Assembly (NCBI GenBank): GCA_947475715.1
Contig: CANJNY010000043.1
Coordinates: 1-33,992, forward strand
Length of the DNA stretch: 33,992 bases
DNA from: Prolixibacteraceae bacterium
GTDB taxonomy: Bacteria > Bacteroidota > Bacteroidia > Bacteroidales > Prolixibacteraceae
Direction: 5' to 3'
A model generated the notes under the pieces. The model saw nothing but the letters and a program-made list of their open reading frames with translations. It had not been told where the DNA came from and did no database searches. Below, piece by piece: positions 9,301-17,916 of the stretch. A program made the position numbers and the translations under genes. Each line of letters starts with the position of its first letter. The stretch's first letter is position 1.

Positions 9301-10075
9301 ATATTCGGGAGAGGATGAGATCGGAAGGCTAGCCAGAGAGTATAATAAAAAGGTGGACGAGCTAGCTGAAAGTGCGGAATTACTTGCCCGTTCGGAACGG
9401 GAGTCTGCCTGGCAGGAGATGGCGCGTCAGGTGGCCCATGAAATAAATAATCCACTTACTCCTATGAAATTGAGTATTCAGTATTTGCAACGTATTAAAG
9501 AACAAAACACAGAGAATTTTGATGACTATTTCCTCCGTGTTAGCAAGACTCTGGTGGAACAGATTGATGCACTTTCACTGATTGCATCTTCATTTTCTGA
9601 TTTTGCCAAGATGCCTATGGTTAATGATCAGTTAATTGATCTGGAGGATAAATTGAAGGATGTTCTCCTGCTTTTCGAGAATATTAATAATATTAAAGTC
9701 TCATTCAGCGTATTGTCTGACGGACCAATAAAAGTCATCGCCGATAAGGATCAGCTGGGAAGAGCAATTATTAATCTGGTTAAGAACGGAATACAGGCTA
9801 TTCCCAGGGGTAGGACGGGCGTTATAAAGGTGCAGCTTTACAAAGATGAAAGATGGGCTTATATTACAATTGTCGATAATGGAGTTGGAATTCCGGCAGA
9901 ACTTCAGGATAAATTATTTGAGCCAAGTTTTACAACAAAGTCCAGCGGCATGGGTTTAGGCCTTGCTATTGCGAAGAATATTATTGAGAACTTTAAAGGG
10001 GAGATCTGGTTCAAATCAATACGAGATGTTGAGACCAGCTTTTTTATCAAGATTCCCCTGTCTGATTCTATCTAA
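6359..10075 (+). CDS. Large NtrY-like membrane sensor histidine kinase (orphan)
   Basis: This is a 1238-residue kinase. Layout: TM1 (~28-48); an extracytoplasmic segment (~49-228); a block of about eight membrane helices (~229-484); a second extracytoplasmic segment (~485-725); two helices (~727-785); a third extracytoplasmic, Cache-like sensor (~786-936); TM (~938-956); HAMP (~957-1010); HisKA with H box RQVAHEINNPLTPMKLS (His1027); and HATPase with N box NLVKNGIQAIP (~1138), VDNGVGIP and GMGLGLAIAKN. The H box resembles NtrY/NtrB kinases. No response regulator lies nearby, so the partner and signal are unknown. The start could instead be the ATG at 6419 (MKQLWAK). A run of nine G lies in the second sensor segment (8367-8375). 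It is convergent with recQ, 25 bp away. Confidence 0.88.
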   Translation: MSGFLSPNSNRGIGKITYFQMKQLWAKYTYLCVAIPIVLVLLCCELFLSKENNRENESSRVYEILEKKEQSVDHLIKAIADCLAANPNVSTDWSLLQFGQKSKEGIEIAVLSERGLNFWSSSSIAFPSENIRVSNAEGLIHLPTGWYYQHSQKAGIFTVRGFILIKREFPYHNRYIKSAFQNDFKLSDDYVVNTTSNPGGLNIVRRNGDQLFSLVKNSESIRSEGNSNIPALLIFMVILLVLAQFNIWLKHSRRLTPGFKLVISLIICAFIYITICTLRLPGLMVQTNLFAPGDFAYRSWLASLGEFILLCILMFHFAQSFFSVNDLKQQHKRKRYWKIAAFLFAAFYFSFSVALLKILLLNSNISLEFFKDLKFSAINFYAFVGITIQMLGFVIIIWNLRKDYFKEFGGMKFILALIVCGIIAGAIVSLTLILIDWTPFIFYLLVIAVITQLEVAKIKEYKYTSLLIISVVVASYINIYTHELIQGKIYKILDMRAVKLSSERDSGAEIFLTELDSKLQKDTVIQAHLFPPYKTLELYFQNNYFTGFWRNYNLQITVCNPNDSVYITDEKRHYPCVGFFNNLRESKGMVVSGSNFYFMDRVNGRISYLGELDVVNSMKVPVEIFIELNSKVIPDGKGYPELLLDEHSSRESQDGDFSYAKYFDGKLVDRGGEYPYSMKLPSDIPLNEEYTHFLKNGYRHCAYHRNGNNYVIASFPEMNLYERISTFPYLFLMFFILGFIILIFNGKNPRGRSRKLDFREKIQLTLILSLLGILIIIGLGLMVYNSNKLLNSVKDSLNDKLLSVTSELSMRIGQEAELNTPMLDFMNEQLIVLSDIIRADINLYDLNGSLFATSRSEIYERGLMSRYIDPSAFKAISMEDKTLFLHDENLGVMNFFSAYSPIYNQNNKLIGYVNVPYFTGHDDFEKQVSDFIVAFSNLYIFLILISLIMALIISHKLTAPLLQIEKYLKGIKLGKANAKIEYSGEDEIGRLAREYNKKVDELAESAELLARSERESAWQEMARQVAHEINNPLTPMKLSIQYLQRIKEQNTENFDDYFLRVSKTLVEQIDALSLIASSFSDFAKMPMVNDQLIDLEDKLKDVLLLFENINNIKVSFSVLSDGPIKVIADKDQLGRAIINLVKNGIQAIPRGRTGVIKVQLYKDERWAYITIVDNGVGIPAELQDKLFEPSFTTKSSGMGLGLAIAKNIIENFKGEIWFKSIRDVETSFFIKIPLSDSI

Positions 10076-10100
10076 TCATCCATTTAGTCTTATCTGCCTT

Positions 10101-12281
10101 TTAATTACCCATCTCAGCCAGAAATTTTATACGAACCATTCTGATCTCTTCCGCCTCGTAATCATCCCCGAATTCAGCCAAAGCCTCCTCCATCGCATCG
10201 GTTTCTGCATCTTCCCTGAAATAGCGGTAGATATCTTCGACCTGATCTTCATCCATAACATCCTCAATATAATAATCAATATTGATTTTTGTCCCGGAAT
10301 TGACAATAGCCTCAAGCTCTGTAAGCAATTCTCCAAGGCTCATACCTTTGGATTCGGCGATCTCATTCAGGGCTAACTTGCGGTCAATATTCTGAATGAT
10401 ATATACTTTATTTTTGGATTTATTTGCGACAGAACGGACAACCATATCCTGAGCACGTTCAATCCCTTTCTCTTCGACATATTGCTTGATTACTTCGACA
10501 AAAGGTTTTCCGTATCGTTGAGCTTTTCCCTGGCCAACCCCAATGATCCCTTGAAGTTCTTCAATTGTCGTAGGATATTGAATTGACATATCCGATAGCG
10601 AAGGATCCTGAAATATAACAAAAGGAGGGAGCTTTTGCTTGGTAGCTACTTTCTTTCGTAAATCTTTTAAAATAGCAAATAGTTCAGGATCTCCCGTAGC
10701 GTGTCCTCCAACAGGAATGTCATCACTCTCCTCAGCCGACTCATAATCATGATTCTTAACAATCATGAACGAATGGGGATGGGCTAAGAAATTCTTGCCG
10801 GCGTCGGTAAGTTTAAGTACTCCGTAATTTTCAATGTCTTTGTGAAGAAATCCGGCGATAATACTTTGCCTGAAGACGGCATTCCAGATTTTATCTTCAT
10901 ATTCATCCCCCTCGCCAAAGATTTCAAGTGTATTATGTGAAAATGATTTTACAGTTGCGTTTTCAACTCCAAGTAAAATATTTACCAGATTTTCCCCTTT
11001 GCATTGCTCTTTGACTTCTACTACAGATTTCAATGCCATAATTACTAAATCCTTACCCTCCATGTGTTCCTTAGGATTCAGGCAGTTATCGCAAAAACCA
11101 CAATTTTCCGTTTCGTATTTTTCGCCGAAATAGTGCAGAAGTATGGTCCGGCGGCACAATGAAGACTCAGCAAAGGCTACGGTATCAAGTAAAAGTTGCT
11201 GGCCGATCTCCTGTTCTGCGACCGGTTTCCCCTGCATAAATTTTTCAAGCTTTTGAATATCCTTATAACTATAAAAGGTAATGCATTTTCCCTCACCACC
11301 ATCCCTGCCAGCACGACCGGTTTCCTGGTAATACCCTTCCAGCGACTTCGGAATATCATAATGGATCACGAAACGAACATCGGGTTTATCGATTCCCATT
11401 CCAAAGGCTATTGTTGCGACAATCACATCCGATTCTTCCATGAGGAATTTATCCTGATTGGCCGAACGGGTGGTAGAATCCATCCCGGCATGATATGCTA
11501 ATGCCTTTATACCGTTGACCTGGAGTAATTCAGCAATCTCTTCAACCTTTTTACGGCTGAGGCAATAAATAATCCCTGATTTGCCGGGATTACTCTTTAT
11601 CATCCTTATTATTTGATCCTTAGCTTTATTTTTTGGGCGTATTTCGTAATATAAGTTGGGTCTGTTAAACGATGATTTAAACACCTGGGCGTTCTGCATT
11701 CCCAGGTTTTTCTGGATGTCGTGTTGTACTTTGGGAGTTGCTGTGGCGGTAAGGGCCATAATGGGAGCTTGTCCGATTTCATTCACTATAGGTCGGATTC
11801 TTCGGTATTCAGGTCTGAAATCATGCCCCCACTCCGATATGCAATGTGCCTCATCAATAGCATAAAATGATATTTTAATCCCTTTGAGAAAATCGATGTT
11901 CTCGAGTTTAGTAAGGGACTCCGGCGCAACATACAAAAGTTTGGTATGACCTCTTGAAATATCTTCCTTTACTTTCTGAATCGCCGTTTTGGTGAGAGAT
12001 GAATTCAGAAAATGAGCCACCCCGTCCTCCGTACTGAAACTTCTGATCGCATCTACCTGATTTTTCATTAACGCAATCAGCGGTGATATTACAATGGCAG
12101 TCCCCTCCTGCATCAGTGCCGGAAGTTGATAACACAGCGACTTTCCTCCACCCGTTGGCATAAGAACGAAAGTGTCGTTTCTGTCTAGTATGCTGTTAAT
12201 TACCTCTTCTTGTTGCCCCTTGAACCGATCAAAGCCAAAGTACTTTTGAAGCTGGTCATTTAATGTTTTTTTATCCATCAT
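10101..12281 (-). CDS. recQ: ATP-dependent DNA helicase RecQ
   Basis: This is a 726-residue superfamily 2, 3'-5' DNA helicase for recombination and stalled-fork repair. It shows Walker A PTGGGKS (42-48), the DEAH box (143-146) followed by CISEWGHDFRPEY (the RecQ aromatic-loop region), the helicase C motifs GIIYCLSRKKVEE and YYQETGRAGRDG, and the zinc-binding cysteines C376, C394, C397 and C400. A winged-helix domain, an HRDC domain (~530-610) and a C-terminal extension rich in acidic residues follow. Length is normal for Bacteroidota RecQ. It is divergent from tatC across a ~215-bp AT-rich gap. Confidence 0.96.
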   Translation of the reverse strand: MMDKKTLNDQLQKYFGFDRFKGQQEEVINSILDRNDTFVLMPTGGGKSLCYQLPALMQEGTAIVISPLIALMKNQVDAIRSFSTEDGVAHFLNSSLTKTAIQKVKEDISRGHTKLLYVAPESLTKLENIDFLKGIKISFYAIDEAHCISEWGHDFRPEYRRIRPIVNEIGQAPIMALTATATPKVQHDIQKNLGMQNAQVFKSSFNRPNLYYEIRPKNKAKDQIIRMIKSNPGKSGIIYCLSRKKVEEIAELLQVNGIKALAYHAGMDSTTRSANQDKFLMEESDVIVATIAFGMGIDKPDVRFVIHYDIPKSLEGYYQETGRAGRDGGEGKCITFYSYKDIQKLEKFMQGKPVAEQEIGQQLLLDTVAFAESSLCRRTILLHYFGEKYETENCGFCDNCLNPKEHMEGKDLVIMALKSVVEVKEQCKGENLVNILLGVENATVKSFSHNTLEIFGEGDEYEDKIWNAVFRQSIIAGFLHKDIENYGVLKLTDAGKNFLAHPHSFMIVKNHDYESAEESDDIPVGGHATGDPELFAILKDLRKKVATKQKLPPFVIFQDPSLSDMSIQYPTTIEELQGIIGVGQGKAQRYGKPFVEVIKQYVEEKGIERAQDMVVRSVANKSKNKVYIIQNIDRKLALNEIAESKGMSLGELLTELEAIVNSGTKINIDYYIEDVMDEDQVEDIYRYFREDAETDAMEEALAEFGDDYEAEEIRMVRIKFLAEMGN

Positions 12282-12438
12282 AATTATCCATCAATGTCTA
12301 TCCTAAATCAATTAGATTTTGTCCCACTAAGTTATCAATTATATTGCCTGGAACAAGAACTTCAAATAAAATCTTGAAAATTTAACATTGGATGATTTTA
12401 GAATCAGTTTTAGACTCTCAAATTGGGTCAAAGAATCG

Positions 12439-12446
12439 TATATTTG
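12439..12446 (+). promoter_or_regulatory. -7 promoter box of tatC-lptB
   Basis: TATATTTG at 12439-12446 matches TAnnTTTG exactly. No good -33 TTG is present at the right distance. It lies inside the possible TTG-initiated N-terminal extension of tatC (from 12423), which favours the ATG at 12498 as the true start. Confidence 0.5.
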
Positions 12447-12497
12447 CGGCATAATTTAGTATTAAATTGTTATTCTATAATCTTCAATAAAAGAGTC

Positions 12498-13355
12498 ATG
12501 TCCATAAAGGGAATACTTTCAGGTAAAGCAAAAAAGTCAGAGAAATCCAATGAAGAGATGTCCTTTCTTGAGCATCTGGAGGAGTTGCGATGGCACCTTG
12601 TTCGTATATCAGCTTCCGTAATCATAGGGGCCATCCTTGTTTTTATCAATGTGAAATTCATTATGGATCAGATCCTTTTCGCACCTAAATATCCCGCGTT
12701 TATCACCAACCGTGTATTTGGCTGGGTGGCAGAGAAGTTTAATTCACCAGATCTGGCAATTAATACACAGCCCTTTAGTATTATTAATTACGATATGGCA
12801 GGACAGTTCTCAACCCATCTTAGTATCGCCATGATTGGAGGAATAATTATTTCAATACCTTATATATTCTGGGAATTTTGGCGCTTCATCAGACCTGCTC
12901 TTTATGAAAAAGAGCGAAAACATGCCACTGGAGCAGTTTTTTACAGCAGTTTATTATTTCTGACCGGAATTCTATTTGGATATTATCTGATCGTTCCCCT
13001 TTCCACCCATTTTTTTGGCTCTTACCGCGTAAGTGCTGAAGTGGTGAACCAGATTAATTTGAACTCTTATATAAGTGCCGTAACAACTATTATATTGGGC
13101 AGTGGGGTTGTTTTTGAACTCCCGATTGTAATTTACTTTTTAGCCAAAGTAGGGCTTGTTAGCTCTGGTTTCTTAAAAACCTACAGAAGACATGCCTATA
13201 TACTCCTCCTTCTACTGGCAGCAATCATTACCCCACCCGATGTTTTTAGTATGTTATTGGTCTCGGCACCCTTAATTTTACTTTATGAATTGGGTGTTGT
13301 CCTGGCAAAACGAATCGAACGAAAACGTGTTGACAATGAGCTTCTTGAAGCTTAA
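12498..13355 (+). CDS. tatC: Sec-independent (Tat) protein translocase subunit TatC
   Basis: This is a 285-residue polytopic membrane protein, the twin-arginine-signal receptor of the Tat translocase for folded proteins. The family start [18 protein letters not shown] is followed by six hydrophobic segments. Conserved features include [18 protein letters not shown] in the second cytoplasmic loop and the C-terminal [19 protein letters not shown]. The ATG at 12498 was chosen because upstream in-frame codons overlap the -7 box. A longer loop than in E. coli TatC (residues ~55-90) precedes TM2, as in other Bacteroidota. tatA/B are not in this window. lptB follows after 20 bp. Confidence 0.95.
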   Translation: MSIKGILSGKAKKSEKSNEEMSFLEHLEELRWHLVRISASVIIGAILVFINVKFIMDQILFAPKYPAFITNRVFGWVAEKFNSPDLAINTQPFSIINYDMAGQFSTHLSIAMIGGIIISIPYIFWEFWRFIRPALYEKERKHATGAVFYSSLLFLTGILFGYYLIVPLSTHFFGSYRVSAEVVNQINLNSYISAVTTIILGSGVVFELPIVIYFLAKVGLVSSGFLKTYRRHAYILLLLLAAIITPPDVFSMLLVSAPLILLYELGVVLAKRIERKRVDNELLEA

Positions 13356-13375
13356 ATATTAAATATTCTGAAATA

Positions 13376-14146
13376 ATGAAGCTTAGAGCCGATAATTTAG
13401 TTAAAAATTACAGAAGCAGAACTGTCGTAAAAGGAGTTTCGCTGGAATTAAATCAAGGTGAAATTGTGGGTTTATTAGGTCCAAACGGAGCGGGTAAAAC
13501 CACTTCTTTCTATATGATTGTAGGTTTAATTAAAGCGAATGGTGGTCAGATATTTCTGGATGATCAGGATATCACATCTTTCCCTGTTTATAAAAGAGCC
13601 CAGCTTGGGATTGGATACCTTGCACAGGAGGCATCAGTATTCAGGCAAATGAGTGTTGAAGATAATATTCGTTCAATTTTGGAAATGACCACCTTTACTA
13701 AGGAATATCAAAAAGAGAAGCTTGAATCACTGCTTGATGAGTTCGGACTTCAACGGGTCAGGAAAAGTAAAGGAATCCAGTTGTCAGGAGGGGAGCGGCG
13801 GCGGACAGAGATTGCCCGTTGTTTGGCAATTAATCCGGCTTTCATTTTGCTTGACGAACCATTTGCCGGCGTTGATCCGATCGCAGTGGAGGATATTCAG
13901 CAGATTGTTTTCCGGTTGAAGGATAAAAATATTGGAATTCTTATTACCGACCATAATGTTCATGAAACACTTTCAATTACCGACCGCTCCTATTTATTGT
14001 ACGACGGACGAATTTTAAACAGTGGCTCTGCAGAGGAATTGGCTGAAGATGAGGAGGTTCGCAGATTATACCTGGGTCAGAATTTCGAGTTGCGCAGACC
14101 CATTGCTAAAAAGCCGGATGTCGGGCAGGATAAAGTTGAAGAATAA
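13376..14146 (+). CDS. lptB: LPS export ABC transporter ATP-binding protein LptB
   Basis: This 256-residue ABC ATPase powers extraction of lipopolysaccharide from the inner membrane by LptFG. It has Walker A GPNGAGKT (35-42), the LptB-typical [18 protein letters not shown] after the Q-loop, signature LSGGE (135-139), Walker [14 protein letters not shown] (155-167) and the switch His in [10 protein letters not shown]. The C-terminal tail [10 protein letters not shown]-like stretch (here [12 protein letters not shown]) is also family-typical. It lies 20 bp after tatC and upstream of a tRNA with its own promoter. Confidence 0.96.
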   Translation: MKLRADNLVKNYRSRTVVKGVSLELNQGEIVGLLGPNGAGKTTSFYMIVGLIKANGGQIFLDDQDITSFPVYKRAQLGIGYLAQEASVFRQMSVEDNIRSILEMTTFTKEYQKEKLESLLDEFGLQRVRKSKGIQLSGGERRRTEIARCLAINPAFILLDEPFAGVDPIAVEDIQQIVFRLKDKNIGILITDHNVHETLSITDRSYLLYDGRILNSGSAEELAEDEEVRRLYLGQNFELRRPIAKKPDVGQDKVEE

Positions 14147-14190
14147 TTTCATATTATTTTACTAAGCGAATTTACCAATCAAAAAAATAC

Positions 14191-14198
14191 TATATTTG
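14191..14198 (+). promoter_or_regulatory. -7 promoter box of tRNA-Leu
   Basis: TATATTTG at 14191-14198 is an exact TAnnTTTG match, 14 bp before the tRNA 5' end. No convincing -33 element is seen. It may also drive tig if the terminator after the tRNA is leaky. Confidence 0.55.
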
Positions 14199-14212
14199 CA
14201 GCGCTAAAAAAT

Positions 14213-14294
14213 GCGGACGTGGCGTAATTGGTAGCCGCGCCAGACTTAGGATCTGGTGCCGAGAGGCGTGGGGGTTCGAGTCCCTTCGTCCGCA
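14213..14294 (+). tRNA. tRNA-Leu (anticodon UAG, decodes CUA/CUG)
   Basis: The acceptor stem GCGGACG (14213-14219) pairs with CGTCCGC (14287-14293), with discriminator A at 14294. The anticodon arm CCAGA-CTTAGGA-TCTGG gives anticodon TAG. The T arm GGGGG-TTCGAGT-CCCTT region carries the GTTCGAG loop. The long variable arm (TGCCGAGAGGCG) makes it class II, as expected for leucine. The 3' CCA is not encoded. Confidence 0.96.
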
Positions 14295-14306
14295 CATTAA
14301 AACCAT

Positions 14307-14347
14307 AAACCGCCTTTTTCCGTTAAATGGAAATAAGGCGGTTTTTT
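14307..14347 (+). terminator. Rho-independent terminator after tRNA-Leu
   Basis: AAACCGCCTT (14307-14316) pairs with AAGGCGGTTT (14335-14344) and runs into a T6 tract. The loop also offers TTCC/GGAA pairing. Confidence 0.85.
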
Positions 14348-14411
14348 AGTTAGAACGATAGGTAAGCCTTAAACCTACCAGAAGGTAATTAGGATCAAAA
14401 AGGAGAAAAGT

Positions 14412-15767
14412 ATGAGAATTTCAAAGAGAAGTATTGATGATTTGAATGTTGTTGTTAGTATCGCTATTGAAAAGCAGGATTACGAAGCAACGGTGAATGA
14501 AACGTTGAAAGATTACCGCAAAAAGGCCAATATGCCCGGTTTCCGCAAGGGAATGGTCCCTGCAGGGCTGATAAAAAAAATGTATGGAAAATCTGCTGTG
14601 GCTGATGAAGTAAATAAATTAATCAGCCGTGAGCTTACAAAATATATCGCTGACGAACAGCTTAATATACTTGGAGAACCACTCCCCTCATTAAAAGAGC
14701 AGTCCAAAATCGATTTCGATAGTAGTGCCGATATGGAATTTGTTTTTGATCTTGGATTAAGCCCCGATATTAATGTGAATTTTAATTCAATTGGGAAGAT
14801 TCCTTATTATCAGATTGATATAGATGATCAATTAATTGATAATCAAATTCAGGGTTACACCAATCGATTTGGTGAAAATATTGCTGCAGATGTAGTTGGA
14901 GAAAAAGAGACTACAATTGGCGATTTCGTTCAGGTAGATGAAGCAGGTAATATTTTAGATGGTGGTATTTCATCACTCAATGTGCAGATGTCTGTTCAGC
15001 TGATTCATGACGAATCCGTTAAGGCGATGTTCCTTGGGGCAAAAGTTGGGGATGTTTTGAAATTCAATCCAAAGACAGCCCTTCAGAATGATCATGAAGT
15101 GGCCCATTTGTTGAAGGTAAAAGATGATGAGATTGATTCGGTATCGGGTGACTTTACCTTCACCATTCATACGATTAATACTTTTGTCGCTGCGCAGATT
15201 GATGAAAACTTGTTTAAAAAGATCTACGGCGAAGAAACTGAAGTTAAATCCAGTGAAGAGTTACGCGAAAAGGTCCGTACTGAACTTGAATCTAATCTTG
15301 TTTATTCAAGCGACTACCGTTTTTCAATTGATTCAAAGGAAGTATTCACTAAGGCTGTTTCGATGAAATTACCGGAGGATTTTCTTAAAAGATGGCTTGT
15401 AGAAACCAACGAAAATGTAACTTCTGAGCAGATTGAAGGAGAGTTTGGTCATTTTAAAACTGATCTGGAGTGGACCTTAATTAAGAGCAAACTTGTTAAG
15501 GAGAATGAAATAAGAATAGAAGAATCGGATATTACAGAGATGGCTCGTGAAATGGCTCGTATGCAGTTCCAGCAATATGGTATGTCAAATGTTCCCGACG
15601 AATATCTTGATAACTATGCCAGCTCCATTCTTCAAAATAAAGAGCAAAAACAGAAAATGGCAGAGAAGAAAGTTGAAGATAAGGTTCTTGAACTTATCAA
15701 AGAGAAATCTGGAATTGATTTAAAGAAGGTTACACAAAAAGAGTTTGACGATTTGTTTGAAAAATAA
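14412..15767 (+). CDS. tig: Trigger factor, ribosome-associated chaperone
   Basis: This is a 451-residue chaperone that binds ribosomal protein L23 and shields nascent chains. The ribosome-binding signature GFRKGMVP is at residues 43-50. The middle, PPIase/FKBP-like region (~150-260) is recognisable only by GDFVQVDEAGNILDGG and SVKAMFLGAKVGD; it lacks the usual aromatic active-site pattern and is probably not an isomerase. The C-terminal half is helical, ending in EKSGIDLKKVTQKEFDDLFEK. An AGGAG Shine-Dalgarno sequence at 14401-14405, six bases before the ATG, is uncommon in this phylum and fixes the start. The order tig-clpP-clpX is widely conserved. Confidence 0.94.
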   Translation: MRISKRSIDDLNVVVSIAIEKQDYEATVNETLKDYRKKANMPGFRKGMVPAGLIKKMYGKSAVADEVNKLISRELTKYIADEQLNILGEPLPSLKEQSKIDFDSSADMEFVFDLGLSPDINVNFNSIGKIPYYQIDIDDQLIDNQIQGYTNRFGENIAADVVGEKETTIGDFVQVDEAGNILDGGISSLNVQMSVQLIHDESVKAMFLGAKVGDVLKFNPKTALQNDHEVAHLLKVKDDEIDSVSGDFTFTIHTINTFVAAQIDENLFKKIYGEETEVKSSEELREKVRTELESNLVYSSDYRFSIDSKEVFTKAVSMKLPEDFLKRWLVETNENVTSEQIEGEFGHFKTDLEWTLIKSKLVKENEIRIEESDITEMAREMARMQFQQYGMSNVPDEYLDNYASSILQNKEQKQKMAEKKVEDKVLELIKEKSGIDLKKVTQKEFDDLFEK

Positions 15768-15798
15768 ACTACGGGTCAAAGTAATCGTAGTATTTTTA

Positions 15799-15867
15799 TA
15801 ACTTTGTAGAGCAATTTGTTTATCAGACACCTTTTTAATTCAGGTAAACAAATTGTTTTTGCAAAGT
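15799..15867 (+). promoter_or_regulatory. Hairpin with T-tract between tig and clpP that includes an exact -7 box
   Basis: CAATTTGTTTA (15812-15822) pairs perfectly with TAAACAAATTG (15845-15855), followed by T5. The pairing resumes outside: ACTTTG (15801-15806) with CAAAGT (15862-15867). TAACTTTG (15799-15806) is an exact TAnnTTTG box and forms the outer arm. It can be read as the tig terminator, as an attenuator in a clpP leader, or both. Confidence 0.6.
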
Positions 15868-15893
15868 TTTTCATTTTTTAAAAGTATGGCAAT

Positions 15894-16577
15894 ATGAATG
15901 GAAATAGGGATGAATTCCGCAAATATGCGACGAAACATTTAGGCATTAGCAGCCTGAATTTATACAAATATGAATCAATTTATTCAAATGCTTATATCTC
16001 CCCGACAATTATCGAGGAACGGCAATTAAATGTTGCGCAGATGGATGTCTTCTCCCGTTTGATGATGGACCGGATCATTTTTCTGGGAATAGCTATTGAT
16101 GATTATGTAGCTAATATTATTCAGGCTCAATTACTTTTTCTGGAATCATCTGATCCAGGCAAGGATATACAGATCTATTTTAACTCACCTGGAGGTTCCG
16201 TGCATGCAGGTTTGGGCATCTACGACACCATGCAGTATATAAACTGCGATGTGGCTACAATCTGTACAGGTATGGCGGCCTCGATGGCTGCAGTTCTTAT
16301 GACTGCCGGAACAACGGGCAAACGCTCTGCCTTAAAACATTCAAGAATCATGATTCACCAACCGATGGGAGGAGCTCAAGGTCAGGCATCTGATATACAG
16401 ATTGTTGCTCGCGAAATAGAGAAATTAAAAAAGGAATTGTATCAGATTATTGCAACTCACTCAGGGCAATCCATTGAGAAGGTTGAGCAGGATTCTGACC
16501 GCGATTACTGGATGACCTCTGAGGAAGCAAAAGAATACGGAATGATTGATGATATTCTCATTCGTGTCAGGAAATAA
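15894..16577 (+). CDS. clpP: ATP-dependent Clp protease proteolytic subunit ClpP
   Basis: This is a 227-residue serine protease that forms the tetradecameric degradation chamber. The catalytic triad is visible: Ser130 in GMAASMAA, His155 in SRIMIHQP, and Asp204 in [24 protein letters not shown] and the substrate-loop region [12 protein letters not shown] are canonical. An N-terminal extension of about 35 residues before [10 protein letters not shown] is longer than in E. coli and may be a propeptide. clpX follows after 42 bp, and trigger factor precedes, so it is part of a protein quality-control cluster. Confidence 0.97.
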   Translation: MNGNRDEFRKYATKHLGISSLNLYKYESIYSNAYISPTIIEERQLNVAQMDVFSRLMMDRIIFLGIAIDDYVANIIQAQLLFLESSDPGKDIQIYFNSPGGSVHAGLGIYDTMQYINCDVATICTGMAASMAAVLMTAGTTGKRSALKHSRIMIHQPMGGAQGQASDIQIVAREIEKLKKELYQIIATHSGQSIEKVEQDSDRDYWMTSEEAKEYGMIDDILIRVRK

Positions 16578-16619
16578 TTTCGGAACCATTTTCCGGATTG
16601 GTAACTCTTAAATTGCAGC

Positions 16620-17843
16620 ATGAAAAAAATGGATAAGTGTTCGTTTTGTGGCAGAGATAAGAAAGATGTACGTATTCTTATAGCCGGTATGGAGGGTCAC
16701 ATTTGTGAAAACTGTATCGAGCAGGCTCATGCCATAATCGACGAGGAATTTAAAAAGAATAAGAATATTGATCTTACGGCTGTTGAATTAAAAAAACCAA
16801 AGGAGATCAAAGATTTTCTTGATCAGTATGTCATTGGTCAGGATGATGCCAAAAAAGTGTTGGCAGTTGCTGTTTATAACCATTACAAAAGGTTGAATCA
16901 ACACGCAGATGATGAAGGTACCGAAATTGAGAAATCAAATATTATACTGGTAGGCCCTACCGGTACAGGTAAGACATTGCTGGCCAAGACTATAGCGAAA
17001 ATGTTGCACGTTCCATTTACTATTGTTGATGCCACTGTTTTGACAGAAGCAGGATACGTTGGTGAAGATATTGAAAGCTTGTTAACCCGTTTGCTTCAGG
17101 TTGCAGATTATAATGTTGTGGCTGCCGAGCGCGGGATCGTGTTTATTGACGAGATTGATAAGATTGCCCGTAAAGGTGATAATCCGTCAATCACCCGCGA
17201 TGTTTCAGGTGAAGGGGTTCAGCAGGGTTTACTTAAACTTCTGGAAGGTTCAGTAGTTAATGTTCCACCTCAGGGAGGGAGGAAGCATCCTGAGCAGAAA
17301 ATGATTCCTGTAGATACAAAAAACATTTTGTTCATCTGTGGAGGTGCTTTTGAAGGGATAGAACGTAAGATCGGTTTACGTCTTAATACGAAGGTCGTGG
17401 GTTATAAGGCTAGCCTGGAAAATGGCCATGTCGATCGGAATAATCTTTTGCAATATGTCTCCCCTCAGGATCTCCGTTCATTTGGACTTATCCCTGAAAT
17501 TGTAGGGCGGTTGCCTGTTCTGACCTATCTTGAGCCCTTGGAAAGGGATGCACTAAGACGGATTCTTACGGAACCAAAAAATTCCATCATTAAGCAGTAT
17601 CAGAAATTGTTTAAGATGGATGGTATTAAAATCATTTTTCCTGAAGAGACACTTTACCTTATTGTAGATAAGGCAATCGAATTTAAACTCGGTGCTCGCG
17701 GCCTTCGCGCTATTTGCGAGACGGTGATCATGGATGTAATGTTCGAAATGCCTTCAGGGGCTAATACGGAAGTTGTAATTACTCCTGAATTTGCGATGGA
17801 AAAAATTGATAAATTAAGTGCAATCAGATTGCAGGCAGGGTGA
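16620..17843 (+). CDS. clpX: ATP-dependent Clp protease ATPase subunit ClpX
   Basis: This is a 407-residue AAA+ unfoldase that feeds substrates to ClpP. The N-terminal C4 zinc finger has C7, C10, C29 and C32. Walker A GPTGTGKT is at 112-119, the pore loop GYVGED at ~146-150, Walker B VFIDEID at ~174-180, and the sensor and arginine-finger region around [13 protein letters not shown]. The ClpP-docking tripeptide position appears to be VGY (260-262) rather than IGF, within the usual hydrophobic-G-aromatic pattern. A strong bidirectional terminator follows the stop codon. Confidence 0.97.
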   Translation: MKKMDKCSFCGRDKKDVRILIAGMEGHICENCIEQAHAIIDEEFKKNKNIDLTAVELKKPKEIKDFLDQYVIGQDDAKKVLAVAVYNHYKRLNQHADDEGTEIEKSNIILVGPTGTGKTLLAKTIAKMLHVPFTIVDATVLTEAGYVGEDIESLLTRLLQVADYNVVAAERGIVFIDEIDKIARKGDNPSITRDVSGEGVQQGLLKLLEGSVVNVPPQGGRKHPEQKMIPVDTKNILFICGGAFEGIERKIGLRLNTKVVGYKASLENGHVDRNNLLQYVSPQDLRSFGLIPEIVGRLPVLTYLEPLERDALRRILTEPKNSIIKQYQKLFKMDGIKIIFPEETLYLIVDKAIEFKLGARGLRAICETVIMDVMFEMPSGANTEVVITPEFAMEKIDKLSAIRLQAG

Positions 17844-17864
17844 AAAAAAATTATTATAGAATAT

Positions 17865-17902
17865 AAAAAAGGTCGTTTTCAGTTGGAAAACGACCTTTTT
17901 TA
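17865..17902. terminator. Bidirectional terminator between clpX and the FabH-like gene
   Basis: AAAAAAGGTCGTTTTC (from 17865) pairs with GAAAACGACCTTTTTT over at least 15 bp with loop AGTTG. A-run and T-run on either side suit both converging genes. Confidence 0.9.
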
Positions 17903-17916
17903 GTGTGCAGTTTTTT

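Noticed and set aside
9963-10376. Plus-strand frame overlapping the kinase end and recQ
   Set aside because: It lies antisense to the conserved recQ C-terminus and inside the kinase; it has no recognisable features.
12423-12497. N-terminal extension of tatC from TTG
   Set aside because: It contains a consensus -7 box, and the family N-terminus begins at the ATG at 12498.
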